Shown here: positions 9,861-20,850 of the stretch, in pieces
Position numbering within the stretch: position 1 is the stretch's first letter
Layout of the letters: each line of letters opens with the position of its first letter
DNA from: Puccinellia tenuiflora
Taxonomy: Eukaryota; Streptophyta; Magnoliopsida; Poales; Poaceae
NCBI GenBank assembly: GCA_012064385.1
Contig: QRDG01000418.1
Coordinates: forward strand, 219,999 to 283,998
Length of the DNA: 64,000 nt
Reading direction: 5' to 3'
Notes under the pieces: model-generated
Database searches by the model: none
Seen by the model: the letters and a program-made list of their open reading frames with translations, nothing else
What the model was told of the DNA's origin: nothing
Position numbers and translations under genes: made by a program

Positions 9861-12167
9861 TCAGCGGGTGACGCCACCTGCGGCAGCCTTGTAGGCCGCT
9901 TGCGCAGCGTACAAGGCGTCCGAGACCACGCCGCGGATGACGATGGTGCCACCCGAGCTAGGGAGCTTGACGAGGTTGTAGGCGTGGTGGGTCACCGCCA
10001 TGAACTTGGCGAGGGCGGGGTAGCCGAGGATGGCATTGTAGGGCAGGCCGATGTGCGCGACGTCGAAGTCGATCAGCTCGGTGCGGTAGTTGGCCTGGGT
10101 GCCGAAAGTGACGGCGAGCCTCACCTGCCCCAAGGGGGTAGTGAGACCCTCAGTCACCCCCGAGAAGGGCCTGGTGGGCATGAGCCGCTCGTAGGGCACC
10201 TGCAGCTTCTCGAAAGTCTCGACAGAGATGACGTTGAGGCCGGCACCCCCATCAATGAGCGTCTTAGAGACGGCGATGTTGTTGATGGTGGGGGTGCAGA
10301 CCAGCGGGATGGTGCCCACAGTCGAGGTGGACTTGGGGTGGTCACTGGAGTCGAAAGTGATGGGGCACTGGGACCACTTGAGGGGCCTGGAGGCCTCAAC
10401 TCCAGGAAGGGCTGCCGCAACCTCGCGAGCGAATTGCTTGAAGTGGCGGTTGGAGCTGGGGGCCTGAGCCCCGCCAAGGATGCAAGCGGCCCCGCGAGGC
10501 ACCTGGTAGCCCTCAGGAGTCTCGGCGGGGAGGTTGTCGTTCATGGGCTGGGCGGCGTTGGCCTGGGGGTTCTGCTGGTAGTTGTCGTCGTAGTTGTTGT
10601 TCCAGCGTCGCCCCCCGCGGCCGCCGCGGCCGCCGCCGCGGCCTCCGCGGCCCTGCGGCCGACCGTTTGCCTCGCGAGCCTCGCGAGCCTCGCGAAGCCT
10701 CTTGAGGTCGTAGCAGTCCTCGGTGGCGTGGGAGTGCCTGTTGTGGTAGACGCAGAAGGGGCGGTCATCTTTCTTCTCGGGTCCTGCGGCTGGAGTGGCA
10801 GCTTGGCGAGGCTGCTTGGCGTCGGGCTCAGCCGCGAGGACCGCAGTGGTCTTGCGCTTCTCGGTGGACTTCTTCTTCTTGGACCCCTCGGCGGGGTCCC
10901 CTGGCTCGTTCTTGACGAACAAGCGGCCCTCCTCAGCCTTGGCGCACTTGTCCGCCAAGTCGAAGAGCTTGACGACGGTGGTGATGTTGTCGTGGATGCC
11001 AAGCTTTTCGAGCATCCGTACATCCGTGACCCTAGCCTGGAAGGCCGAAATGACCTGCGCGTCGGTGGCGTTGGGGATCTTGTTGCGCACCTGGCTGAAG
11101 CGCTGGATGTACTTGCGGAGGGTCTCGCCAGGCTTCTGATGCACGGCGCGGAGGTCATTGTACGTGAGGCCGCGCTCGTACGTGCCCTTGAAGTTGGCGA
11201 CAAAGCACCGGCAGAGGTCCTCCCAGGTGTTGATGGACTCGGCGGGGAGGTTGGTGAGCCATGAGGACGCGGAGTCCTTGAGGGCCATGGGGAACCAGTT
11301 CGCCATGACCTTGTCGTCGCCCCCGGCGGCCTGGATGGCCAGAGTGTAGAGCTACAGGAACTCCAGGGGGTTGTTCTTGCCGTCGTAGCGCGGAGGAAGA
11401 TCCGGCCGGAACTTGACCGGCCAAACGATGCGACGGAGGCTGCGAGTGAACGCGGCCGTCGTGCCGTAGGTGACCGTGCCGTTGGCGAGGGTGGCGCGAA
11501 GGTGGCGCCCTGCGGTGGCGACGTCATGGACGGCGCGGTTGTGGCGATCCTGGTTGCGCTCAATGCTCACGCGTGCGTCCTCCGGGGCTCGCTGCACGAT
11601 TTGGCAGTCGTGCGGCGACGACGCGTGCGACGCGGCGCGGTTGTCGCGCGGAGGAGCCCCAGGAGCAGGTTGCGGTGGAGCCGGAGCGGGAGCGGGCGCG
11701 GGGTGACGAGGAGGAATGGGGGGAGCATGAGGCGCGCCGTGCGCCACGTCCCCTGCGCGGGCAGAGAGGACCAGTGAGCGAGACGGTGCGGGAGCGGCGA
11801 CGCGAGCGGCGCCGACGAGCTCGGAGAGGCGGTTGAGCCAGGCCTCCTGGGCCTCCGGCGTGGGGCGGTACTGCAGCAGCTCCTGCGCCATGAGAAGTGC
11901 AGTCGCCGGGCTGGGCGCAGGGCGTCCTAGCGAGGAAGCAGCACGGTCACGCGACAGGTGCAGGGAGGAGGCCTCTCCGTCGCTGAGGTCGTCCTCAGCG
12001 TGGTCGATGTCGTCGTCCTCCGGGTGCTCGATGCGGGGCTCGGGGTCGACGTGGCGCTCCGGAGCAGCACTCCCACGCGGGCGGCCACGCGGGCGGCCGG
12101 CAGGAGGAGCGGTGGCGGCGCTAGCCGTCCGGCGAGCGAGTCGTTCGGCGCGAGAAGGGCCGGCCAT
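9861..12167 (-). pseudogene. gag and protease of the Tat-type element
   Basis: The frame starts at the ATG at 12167 with a basic, Pro-rich N-terminus and an acidic stretch. The retrotransposon gag core follows (FRPDLPPRYDGKNNPLEF; then WFPMALKDSASSWL, GTYERGLTYNDLRAVHQKPGETL). A single in-frame TAG at 11352-11354 (expected Gln) breaks it; the frame stays open before and after. A CX2HX4HX4C knuckle (CVYHNRHSHATEDC) lies near 10740, typical of this lineage instead of CCHC. The aspartic protease is at about 10250 (TLIDGGAGLNVIS; DGG replaces DSG). Gag forms the particle; the protease cleaves the polyprotein. Confidence 0.9.
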
Positions 12168-12198
12168 GGCGATGTCGAGGTTGAAGATGCGCCTCAGC

Positions 12199-12216
12199 CC
12201 CCTACCTGGCGCGCCA
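12199..12216 (-). promoter_or_regulatory. Primer-binding site of the Tat-type element
   Basis: Two bases inside the 5' LTR the minus strand reads TGGCGCGCCAGGTAGGGG, at the position where a tRNA 3' end primes minus-strand synthesis. It is not the initiator-Met tRNA type (TGGTATCAGAGC). The exact tRNA was not identified. Confidence 0.75.
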
Positions 12217-12218
12217 AA

Positions 12219-13314
12219 TGTCAGAGAACTGTCCCAGGAACTGGGTGTGTCTCACAAAGGATCGAGTAAGAGGCTGAACACGGAATCAAACAACCCTCAA
12301 CGTGCTCCGGCGGCGGTGCTCGTCGGACTCGCTGCGGGACGACACTGCAGAGATAGACGCTCGGTCTTACCCAGGTTCAGGGCCCTCTAGGTGAGGTAAA
12401 ACCCCTACGTCCTGCTTCGAGTTGTATTGCACTTGCTTGGAGTGGTTTCAGTACAGAGTGAGCTTGGCGAGCTCGAGGTGGCTACAATGGCTAGGGTTTT
12501 GTCTGAGCTCCAAGATGGTGAACTTGTGAACCTAGAAATGCCTACCAAAGATTGAACCAAGGATTCCCCAAGGATTCCCCTTTGCCCGAACGGGCTCCTC
12601 CTCCTTTTATAGGTGTCTCGGGCCTCTTCCGCCCAAACATTTGGGCGGGAAGGGCTACCACATGGCGACGAAGGAGGAGGTGCGGTGCACAATAAAGGTA
12701 GAGTCCACCATAAAGGTAGAGTCCATGGACGCGGTCCACGGCAGGGGAGCGGCGTCACCAAAGCTGAAAAAGGCCACCGGCCAACCAGGACGGTGGGCTG
12801 GCGCTGCGGAGGTGGAACGGGTCCCACGGTGACGTCGCCCTTGGAGCGTAGCTGCAGACGGTTCCCTTATCACCAAAGCGGCAATACTCGTTGTCCGCTT
12901 TGCTTGGTGCTGCTTTGTTGACTCCTTTATACATGGAAACGGCAACTGCGGCGTCGTCGTCACTGCGCGCAGGCGCGCGCGTCACTCTGCACATGGGCGC
13001 AGAACCCATGTGCGCTCTGCCGCGGAGGCAGAGCTGGCTTCGAGAGGAAGGAAGCCCGGCGAGGCAAAAGGCCTCGCCGAGCCTTTCGGCTTGGTCCTTA
13101 GCAGAATTGCTGAAGACGTCCGAGACGCCTTCTCGAGAAGAGGTCCCTTGCCAAGGGAGAAAAACCCTCGGCTAGGAGAAGAGGTCCCTCGCGAGGGAAA
13201 ACCCTCACGAGGCTCGTCAAGCTTGGAGAGCCCGGTCCTTAGCGAAATCTTCCGAAGAGTCTTGTGGGCCCTGGCAGGCCGGCCCGTGGTACCCTGGTTT
13301 CAACTGTGCCGACA
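12219..13314 (-). repeat. 5' LTR of the Tat-type element (complete, 1096 bp)
   Basis: Bounded by TG..CA (minus strand TGTCGGCACAGT ... TTCTCTGACA). Its outer part repeats at 1-667. On the minus strand a TATA box (CTATAAAAGG) lies at about 12606-12615, so U3 runs 13314 to about 12580 and R-U5 from there to 12219. Confidence 0.95.
12606..12615 (-). promoter_or_regulatory. TATA box in the Tat-type 5' LTR
   Basis: The minus strand reads CTATAAAAGG about 390 bases before the LTR end, the expected place for the promoter of the genomic retrotransposon RNA. Confidence 0.6.
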
Positions 13315-14570
13315 AAGTTGTTTCCTTTTACTTTGGGAGGAAATGCTAAAACTTGGTATAATCGTTTAGAACCTGGATCTATTACTAGCAAAGAGGAATG
13401 CTTGCAGGTTTTCTATAATAAATATTTCCCTACTGATAAGATCCATGGTTTAATTATTGAGATTAGCAACTTTTCACAGAAAGAGAAGGAGGATTTACCC
13501 CAAGCTTGGGGGAGGTACAGTAAGATGGTTAGGAAATGTCCTACCCATGGCTTCAAGAGTAATGAAATCCTTGATATATTTTACAATGGACTAACTAAAA
13601 ATACTAGAAGCTATCTTGATAGTATTGCAGGTAATGTTTTTAGGGAAAGGGCCATTGATGAAGCAACGGAGTTATTGGAGACTATCTCTAGAAATTATGA
13701 AGATTGGAATACTGAAGAGTTTGATGGAAGAGAGATATTTCCGGAGAAGAAAGGAGGCATTATTGAATTAAATGAAGAAGTCATGAAAGAAGCTTCCAAG
13801 GATATGGAAGAGAAGGGAATTAAACCTCCCACCTCAAGGAATTAGCTGAAATGGGTATTAAACTTCCTAGTGATCAACCATGTTTTCCAATCCAAGTCAA
13901 TGCTATTAGCTCTATGGAAGGCAATGAAAAGGTAATCCCAACTATTGATGTATCTTATGTTAATGATTTTGCTTATCATAATAATCCCGAGGAGCATGAA
14001 ATTAGAATGAGAATTATGGAAAATTCTCATAAGATTAAATTTCTTCGTGAAAATTTAAATGCTAGTGTGGGAGAGGTTAGAAGAATTATTAAACATTGTG
14101 AAATGATGAATAATCAAGTTGAACAAATGGTTTCTCTTCAAAATCAATTGTATGGAAATCTTATTGAAAAGAAATAGGTTTGTGGGGTTAATACTAGAGG
14201 TGGTGCAAGTACTCAGGATCCTGACTATCCTGAGAACCATCCTAAGAGGAAAGAGCAAGATGCTCTCAAAAAGAAATCTTCTGTAGGAAAATCTCCCAAT
14301 GAAAACAAAGATATTGACAATTCTCAAGAACAAGACAAGGATATTTCTATTTCTGATGCTGAGACTGAAGATGATAATATTGAAGAAGAAGAATCACCTC
14401 CACCTGACGAAGAACAATAAGAAGAAAATAATGAAGAACCTGGACCTACTGAGAAAGAAGACCCTCAACCATCTATTGAGAAGAATAAAAAGAAGAAGCA
14501 TACAAATCAACAAAAAGGTAAAGAGAGGGATCCAGGGGTGCAAAGACCCATACCATATCCCCAAGAGGTA
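13315..14570 (+). pseudogene. gag fragment of the Athila-like element
   Basis: Begins directly at the insertion point with KLFPFTLGGNAKTWYN and continues LEPGSITSKEECLQVFYNKYFP, the retrotransposon gag core (Pfam PF03732 type). The first frame ends at 13845. A one-base shift moves the continuation (GIKLPSDQPCFPIQVN) to another frame, which then carries stops at 14175-14177 and 14418-14420. The later part is Lys/Glu-rich and leads into the protease. The N-terminus was separated by the Tat-type insertion and lies outside the window. Confidence 0.85.
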
Positions 14571-15323
14571 ATTAAATCTTTGGATGATGCTAGATTTGAG
14601 AAGTTTTTTGAATTGATTAAAACTTTATGTTTGCAAATTCCTCTTGTTGATGCTATTAAAATTCATACATATTCAAAATATATGAAAGATATTGTCACTA
14701 ATAAGAGGAAGATACCTAATGATGCAATTACTGCTATGCTTGCTAATTATTCATTTGAAGGGAAATTGCCTGAAAATCGTGGAGATCCTAGTATTCCAAC
14801 TATTCCTTGTCATATTAAAGAAACTTATGTGAAATATGCCTTATGTGATTTAGGAGCTGGTGTTAGTGTTATGCCTTTTTCTTTATATAAGAAACTTAAC
14901 CTAAACAAATTGGTTCCAACTGAAGTTTCATTGCAAATGGCTGATAAATCAACTGCTGTGCCCATAGGGATATGTGAGGATGTTCTCATCTCTATTGCTA
15001 ATGTTTTAATTCCTACAGACTTTGTCATATTAGAAATGCCTGAGGATGATAATCTATCTATTATTCTTGGAAGACCTTTTTTAAACACTGCAGGAGCTAT
15101 GATAAATTGCACTGAGAGCAAAGTGACAATTAATGTCAAAGGAAATGAGCATACTATTTATTTTCCCAAGAAGAATCCTGTTATAATGATAAACAAGAGT
15201 GTGAATTCTATTCAAAGAAATACTCTTATAGTTGGAAGCTTTGAATTTGCACTACCACCTCCTAAACCAAAATATGCTACCATAATGATTGGAACTATTC
15301 CAATCAAATATGAGGTATCTTGA
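14538..15323 (+). pseudogene. Aspartic protease region of the Athila-like element
   Basis: An open stretch of 261 codons with the retropepsin-like motif YALCDLGAGVSVMPFSLYKKL (DLG in place of DSG/DTG), the mid-domain VPIGICEDVLI and the flap-side IILGRPFLNTAGAMINC. It ends with a short basic/Pro tail and TGA at 15321-15323. In autonomous relatives RT follows directly; here it does not. It shares the frame of the upstream broken gag. Confidence 0.85.
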
Positions 15324-16244
15324 ATTTCTTCTTTATATATAAAATAAGAATCATGTATTATATCTTTTACATATTATTAATGAGACTTGATCAACCTCAT
15401 TACTAATGTGGAAATGATGAAAACTTGATTACCATAAAAAATTGTGCTGCATTTAAATTTTGTTTATCTTAAAATTTTAGAGTATATGCATAGACATAAT
15501 TATTTCAGGATTCACAAATCCCAGAATATGAAGTTTAAAAAATTCTCTTCAGAAAATTTTCTTAAAAAATTCTAGAAAAATTTGGAGGTAAGTTATTTTA
15601 CCAGAGGGACCAACAGCCAGAAGGGGGACACCAGGAAGCCACCAGGGACCAAAATAGGGTGTCCCACGTGGCCAGATTCCTTGGCCGTGTGGGACCCACT
15701 AACTTGGCCCCCAGGGAGAGTAAGGTGGGGGGTAAGTGCTCATCTCCTTCCCCTCGACAGAAAACCACCTCCAGGTATTTTCCCGAAATTTTCCCGTGCT
15801 CGTTCTTCCTGCTATCCTTGGATCTCCAAGTTTAGGGCAGATTTTCCAAATCTGTTTGGTGGGATTACTCCTTGGTATGTGACTCCTCCACCCATCCAAT
15901 TACTTTTTGTTCTTATGCTTTATATATGAAGTATTTTGCTGCACTAGGTGTCACCTAAAATGCTTGAGAAGTCTATAGATTTAAGTTCTCTAGTTGATAT
16001 TGATGCATGATATTGATGTGGGGACTAGTTATGGATGGCTCAATGTTGTTTTAGAGTGTTGCATCTTAATTTTTGTTGGATATTATTTTTGGACAGCAAG
16101 AGTTCATCATGAACAAGGGGAAAGGGTTGTTTGGAATGACTTCAAGACCTAGGAGAAAAGCATCAAGAGTCTCAGAAACTATGATGATAATCAACTATGG
16201 GAAGATGGTGCGGTGTATGCAGGAGAGAACCGTGTGCATAAAAC
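15324..16244 (+). other. Non-coding internal sequence of the Athila-like element
   Basis: AT-rich, no gene. At about 15655-15715 a stretch (ccacgtggccagattccttgg) resembles part of the element's own LTR near 18610-18650 (ccacatgggcagattccttgg). It may therefore include a captured or recombined piece of a related LTR. Confidence 0.5.
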
Positions 16245-16670
16245 TTGGGAGTAATCCTTTCTAGATCCTTGCACTCGGTTGTAAGTAGAAATAACACTAA
16301 TGAAACTCCTATATATGCTGGTGCCATTGCTACTTTAGTTTATAAGCACATTAAGGAAGAGAGGGGTTTTGGTGATAACATGGGTAGCCTAGTGAGAGAG
16401 TCTAAATTACTAGATTTTACTTTACTCTCTCGCATGGAAATGAGTGAAAGGAACGGGAATTATTATTTGTATAGCTATAAGAGTTCTAATGGACAAAGTG
16501 TGTCCGTTAGACTCCCTTGTGCTAACCTTTTTGACAGGACTACCGGGAGATGGACCGTGGAGGAGGTGCAACCCCAAGAGGAGCCTCAAAATCCAGGAAT
16601 GCAAGGGTACCAATATGGTTATTTTTCTGGAGATGGAAGTGGTGGGTACGGTTACCCACCGGCATACTAG
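16245..16670 (+). CDS. Short 3' ORF of the Athila-like element (unknown function)
   Basis: An open frame of 141 codons ends in a Gly/Tyr-rich tail (YQYGYFSGDGSGGYGYPPAY). The middle part includes IYAGAIATLVYKHIKEERG. There is no transmembrane segment and no signal peptide, so it does not look like an envelope protein although it occupies the env-like position. The upstream start is uncertain; reading frame 16085-16245 also contains related-looking sequence. A PPT-like aagcttgggggagt follows at about 16680. Confidence 0.45.
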   Translation: MGVILSRSLHSVVSRNNTNETPIYAGAIATLVYKHIKEERGFGDNMGSLVRESKLLDFTLLSRMEMSERNGNYYLYSYKSSNGQSVSVRLPCANLFDRTTGRWTVEEVQPQEEPQNPGMQGYQYGYFSGDGSGGYGYPPAY

Positions 16671-18371
16671 CTTGATCGCAAGCTTGGGGGAGTATTTCTC
16701 TCCCTTTCCACTTCGTTGTTTTATATCATCTTTATCTTGTTATGTTTTAGTTTCTTGTTATTAAAATCACAAAACACAAAAAGATTTTATTTGTTTCTTT
16801 TGATTATTTACTTCTAGTTATTTACTTTATGCATCTTAAAATCAAAAAGAACAAAAACATTTTCGTTTTCTTGATCTCAACGCAAAAATAGAGGTGCAGG
16901 AATTGCTGAAACCTGTTCACTGTTTTATTTTTCATCTTTTTTCTGTAACTCGGATTGAGCTAAGATTTTAACCACTACTGCAACTTTTCATAGCCTACAG
17001 GCCTGTAAAATATGAGATTTTTCTGAGGTGTTTAGGTAGGGTAAAAACAGTACTGTATGCAGTAACATTTTCTGGCAGATTTGAGTTTTTATTGCGCAGT
17101 TCAAGTTGGGAGAGGAGAACAACAATGATGAGTTGATGTGCATGAAATGGATGAAAGGTATGACACCTTTGCCGTTCTTATGTGAACTTTTTAATAATAT
17201 CAAGTGTGCATATCATAGTTTCTTTAACATCTAGGGAAGTGGTAGCAAATGTTTATCATCTCCGTGTTCTAGTAAGTTATATGATGGTGCAAGTGAGATA
17301 TTATTTAGTGACAACACTTGGCTGTGGATTGAGTAATGGTGGCTCTAAACAAAGGTCTATGCATTCCATTGTGCTTACTAAACTTGCCAACCAAAAAGAA
17401 AGTAAAAGAGTTTTTCAAATGTTAAAACATGAAGTCATATGCTTGACAAGCTTAGGGGTTGGGAGTTAGCTTATATGTGCTGACACATAGAAAGCTTTCA
17501 ACATTGAACTAAATTATATTTAGTTGATATCATGTACTTTTGTTTATGGATGCTTATCATGGTGCCAAATAAATGAGAAAACTCAGTAAGTTTGAGGAGT
17601 GAGTATAAATGGCTAGAGAGACGCCTGGGCCGCTAATCTAAGCCATGCTGTCATGGTGGAAATTTACTTACATGCTATAGTAAACCTTCAGTGATGCACC
17701 TCACAATAAAAAGCTATGCCAATAGTCAATAAAAAAGGGGTGTTGAGATTGTTCATTCTGTTTGTTTGTCTTGTCATTTTGACATGGGCTGGTTCCATGT
17801 CTTGGGACAAGAGGTACCCCAGTTGACGCTCTCGATGACGCTATTATTACTTGCAATGACTTAAAAACTTAAACTTGCTTTGTGGCCCGAGTTGAGTAAC
17901 ACCGTGGTGTAGGCACTCGTATTCACGGGGCATGAGGCTCTCAACCATTAGTTGGTCAAGCATTTGAGTCATAATATGGAACACCAAATGGTTGGATAAA
18001 ACTGAGAGCAAGGTTGTAAGCACAATGAGTTCACTAGTCAATAAAAGAAGGAATCAAAAGATCTCAAAAGTCTTGACATGATTCAATCTAAAGCAATGCA
18101 AGAACCTTTGTTTATTTTTACAGTTGGGCAAACTCATCCAAGTGTTGACACTTCATGTTATTTCTCTTGCAGCAAATATAAATGCTTTAACACTGATTAG
18201 ATACACCTTTGCTAGCATTTTGTTATTTGTTATGGAAGTTATGTTTTGAATACTTGTTGATATTAAACGGTGTTACATATGCAATGCAAAGTTCTTGTCA
18301 AAGTCTTTTTCATCGCTTCTGCACTACGTTTGAGTTGTTCGAGGACAAACAACGAGCTAAGCTTGGGGAGT
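16671..18371 (+). other. Non-coding 3' internal region and polypurine tract of the Athila-like element
   Basis: No gene seen. The last 70 bases (ttcgaggacaaac ... aagcttggggagt) are the conserved stretch found immediately before the 3' LTR in this type of element. The polypurine tract is at about 18358-18371. Confidence 0.6.
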
Positions 18372-19732
18372 TGATGCACCTAAAATGCATCTACTTTTTT
18401 CAATCACTTTGCCTCACAATTTGCTCCGGAATCTTCCCATATTTGAATAAAACTGCTGAATCCGATGCTGTTTTTAGCAAAGTCTCTTTTCTGATTGTTT
18501 TTGTAGGAAATTAAATCGGGGAAAAATACCACGTCATTTTTTATGGAAAAGAAGGACATTGAGCGAAAGATGGACACGAGGAAGCGTCCGAGGCCCAAAA
18601 GAGTGGGCCCCACATGGGCAGATTCCTTGGCCGCGTGGGCCCACCTATCTGGAGGCCTCGGGCACCTCCTCTCCTTCGGCTTCGGCGTACCCCTTCATAT
18701 ATACGAAAAAGTGGCTGCCCTAGGAGAGGAGAGCTATTCGCGAAACAGAGCCCCGCCGCACCCACGATCTTCATTTTCGGAGACAGATTGATCCAGGATT
18801 TCTCCCCCGGAGGAGGGATCTGGAGGCCGTCTTCACCGCCATCTTCACCGCCTTCATCTCCATCGACCATGAGCTCCCTCACCATCACCATGTGTGAGTA
18901 GTCCGTTGTAGGCACATGAGGTGGATGGGGATTGGATGAGATTGATCATGTGATGATACCCATTGTCCGGGATCTTAGGGGTTTATCTTGAGGATATTTT
19001 TGTATTGTGTTGATGCACTTATGCTATGTTTAATGCTTGCTACTAGGGCCCGAGTGGCATGATTTCAGAACTGAACTTATTTTGCCCCATCATATAATTG
19101 AGTTTCGTATTTATCTGCAAAGTGTATTACCTGCTATTATGTTGAACCTGCGAACCCTAAATATAACATATAGGGAAAACAAGGAGGAGATGTTTTAGTT
19201 TGAGGACTACATATGTTCATGAAGTGTTAATGCGTTGTTCTGGGCTATTCGAAAAGGTATACCTACCTGTAGTTCCAAGTTGGCCCCGGTGAAATGGGCA
19301 GGTAGGACAATAGATGTTGTGCAAATTCTCTTGGTTAGTGCGCACAACTAATTATGGAACACATACCTACATATATCGGAGTTAGAGAAAAGTCCCATTG
19401 CTATTTGAATCTTATTATATGATCAATCTTATTCAAGCAACACCCCGCTGTCACCTCATGCCTACGTTTTAAATCTCTGAGTTACACTTTCACTTTTCCG
19501 GTGAAAAACGGGAAACCCTTGTTACTACTGCTGTTTTACTCTGGTTACTTAAATCATATTACTGCCATCACTATTACTACTGCAAGTTTATTGATATACA
19601 GGTGTGGTTGAGAGTGACGCCTCAATTGCTAAAGTCTTATTGGTATTCTTGTGTTCCCATCGCGTCGAACTATAAATTTGGGTAATACTTCCCAACGAAG
19701 ATTTTAGCGATCCCCTATACTTGTGGGTATCA
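18372..19732 (+). repeat. 3' LTR of the Athila-like element (1361 bp)
   Basis: Starts TGATGCACCTAAAATGCATC directly after the polypurine tract and ends CTTGTGGGTATCA, giving short TGAT..ATCA terminal inverts. A TATA-like box (tcatatatacg) is at about 18695-18704. The five bases after the LTR are gagag; the matching target duplication would lie before the window. Confidence 0.85.
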
Positions 19733-20022
19733 GAGAGGGATGCAAAAAAGCCAGGTTTCGGCATAGAGTCGGCATGATCTTTTTAAAAAGAGAGCAGAAA
19801 AATTGTCATTTCAAAGGGAGAATAAAAAAAGCAAGGTTTTTGCTATAGGCTGTAAGGAACCATCAATTTCCCTAATAAGAAGCTCTAAATTGGGCAAAAA
19901 AGTCGATAATGATCGAATGAAAATCCCAATAAACTTTTATTTTTTATTATATCTTTCATATATATTATTCTTTTCTATGGCATCATAACCACAAATAGGA
20001 ATGAAACGGCAATAGCTCCTAT
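19733..20022. other. Spacer after the Athila-like LTR
   Basis: AT-rich sequence without a supported gene. Part of it (19760-19990) is reminiscent of organelle-like AT-rich spacer, but I could not identify an organellar gene in it. Confidence 0.4.
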
Positions 20023-20040
20023 ATGAACTACTGGGGCGAG

Positions 20041-20589
20041 TTCGCCATGGCCGCGAACGACGCGGCGGAGGCGCGCGCCGTGGAGATGTCGCTCGAGACA
20101 CTCGTCGAGGACGAGTACGCCCGCTCCTTCCGCGAAGCCGAGCGGGTGGCGCACGAGGAGGCGAACACGGCGAGGGCGATCGCCAACAGCCGCCCTCTGG
20201 CAGAGGCCTTCTACCGGGCCGCCCAAGCGCAGGAGCTGGAGAGGCTGAGCCGAGAGGCGGCAAGGCAGGACGCGGCGGAGGAGCGGGAGCTTGCGGCGAG
20301 GGAGCTGCAAGTGGAACAGGCAGCGGAGGTGGAGCTCGCGGCGCGCGCGGAGCAGGACCTGCGGGCGGCGGAGAGCTTGGGGCGCGCGCAGAGGCGCCGC
20401 CGTGCGCGAGAGCGCACTCAAGCGGCGAAGCGCCACCGGTATATGCTGGAGGCCAGGGCGGCCAGGCAGGCGAGGCGCTTGCGTGCACATGCTGGCGGCC
20501 TCAACATGCCTGCCCCCCCCTCTTTCGACGAGGGGGCGAACGACGACGAGGCTGGCCCTAGCGCGCCACCTCCCCACGGCATGTTCTAG
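20041..20589 (+). CDS. Ala/Glu/Arg-rich coiled-coil ORF of unknown function, probably class II element derived
   Basis: An open frame (possible starts 20023 MNYWGEF or 20047 MAANDAAEARA) of about 180 codons predicts an almost uninterrupted charged alpha helix rich in Ala, Glu and Arg. A short Pro/Gly/Asp C-terminus follows (PPSFDEGANDDEAGP). Base composition is far more GC-rich than its surroundings. It is followed by a T-rich 3' region and, at 20700-20850, by sequence like the end of a Triticeae class II element (see next entry). It is therefore more likely a transposon-associated ORF than a host gene. No catalytic motif is visible. Confidence 0.4.
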   Translation, partial: FAMAANDAAEARAVEMSLETLVEDEYARSFREAERVAHEEANTARAIANSRPLAEAFYRAAQAQELERLSREAARQDAAEERELAARELQVEQAAEVELAARAEQDLRAAESLGRAQRRRRARERTQAAKRHRYMLEARAARQARRLRAHAGGLNMPAPPSFDEGANDDEAGPSAPPPHGMF

Positions 20590-20699
20590 AGTACTAGTTT
20601 AGATAGTTTTTAGTTAGTTTTAGTTTAACTTTTAAGTTGTATCGCCTCTTTTGCAAAAGAAATCGTTGGATCGCAATGAAATCGTCTTCTTTTACAAAT

Positions 20700-20850
20700 G
20701 TTGATCAATTGGGGTCCAGCCGTTTAGGGGGTGCCGGTGTGGGAGGGGAAAATAAAAGACCGGGTATGTGTTCGACACCCCATAATTGGGCCTCCAAACG
20801 GGTGGTGCCGGACACAATTTAGCCACCCTGGTGGCGATGCTCTTATAAAA
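20700..20850 (+). mobile_element. Probable right end of a Harbinger-like class II element
   Basis: The phrases ccgtttagggggtgccgg, ggtggtgccggacac and the terminal gcgatgctctta are characteristic of grass elements ending in a GATGCTCTTA-type terminus. The left end and target duplication were not found, so the family is an inference. Confidence 0.35.

Larger units (their letters stand above)
1..13314 (-). mobile_element. Ty3/gypsy LTR retrotransposon, Tat-type, minus strand (left end outside window)
   Basis: Read on the minus strand the order is 5' LTR (12219-13314), primer-binding site, gag-protease, RT-RNase H, a second RNase H, integrase, a long non-pol region, polypurine tract and 3' LTR (1-667, truncated by the window start). 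Integrase after RNase H makes it Ty3/gypsy. The second, archaeal-like RNase H and the extra antisense gene between pol and the 3' LTR are known features of the plant Tat lineage. It lies inside the gag of an Athila-like element in opposite orientation; the first bases after its right edge are aagtt, the expected target duplication, but the left partner is outside the window. Frameshifts and stops make it non-autonomous now. The two LTRs differ at roughly 30-40 of 667 compared positions by eye (about 5%), so it is not a very recent insertion. Confidence 0.93.
13315..19732 (+). mobile_element. Athila-like Ty3/gypsy element, right part, plus strand
   Basis: The sequence resumes in mid-gag immediately after the inserted Tat-type element and runs through gag, protease, non-coding sequence, a short 3' ORF, a polypurine tract (AGCTTGGGGAGT) and a 3' LTR ending at 19732. 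The protease motif CDLGAGVSVMP and ILGRPFLNTAGAMI are typical of Athila-lineage elements, which in Triticeae include Sabrina/WHAM-type families (family assignment inferred, not searched). Only about 0.9 kb separates the protease from the 3' ORF, leaving no room for RT and integrase. This copy, and perhaps the family, is therefore non-autonomous. Its 5' half lies before the window. Confidence 0.85.

Noticed and set aside
9585..11264. Plus-strand open frame of 559 codons
   Set aside because: Exact antisense of the gag-protease frame, whose zinc knuckle and protease motifs are unmistakable on the minus strand.
19760..19995. Possible organelle-derived insertion
   Set aside because: The AT-rich sequence felt plastid-like but no gene or tRNA could be named, so not annotated.
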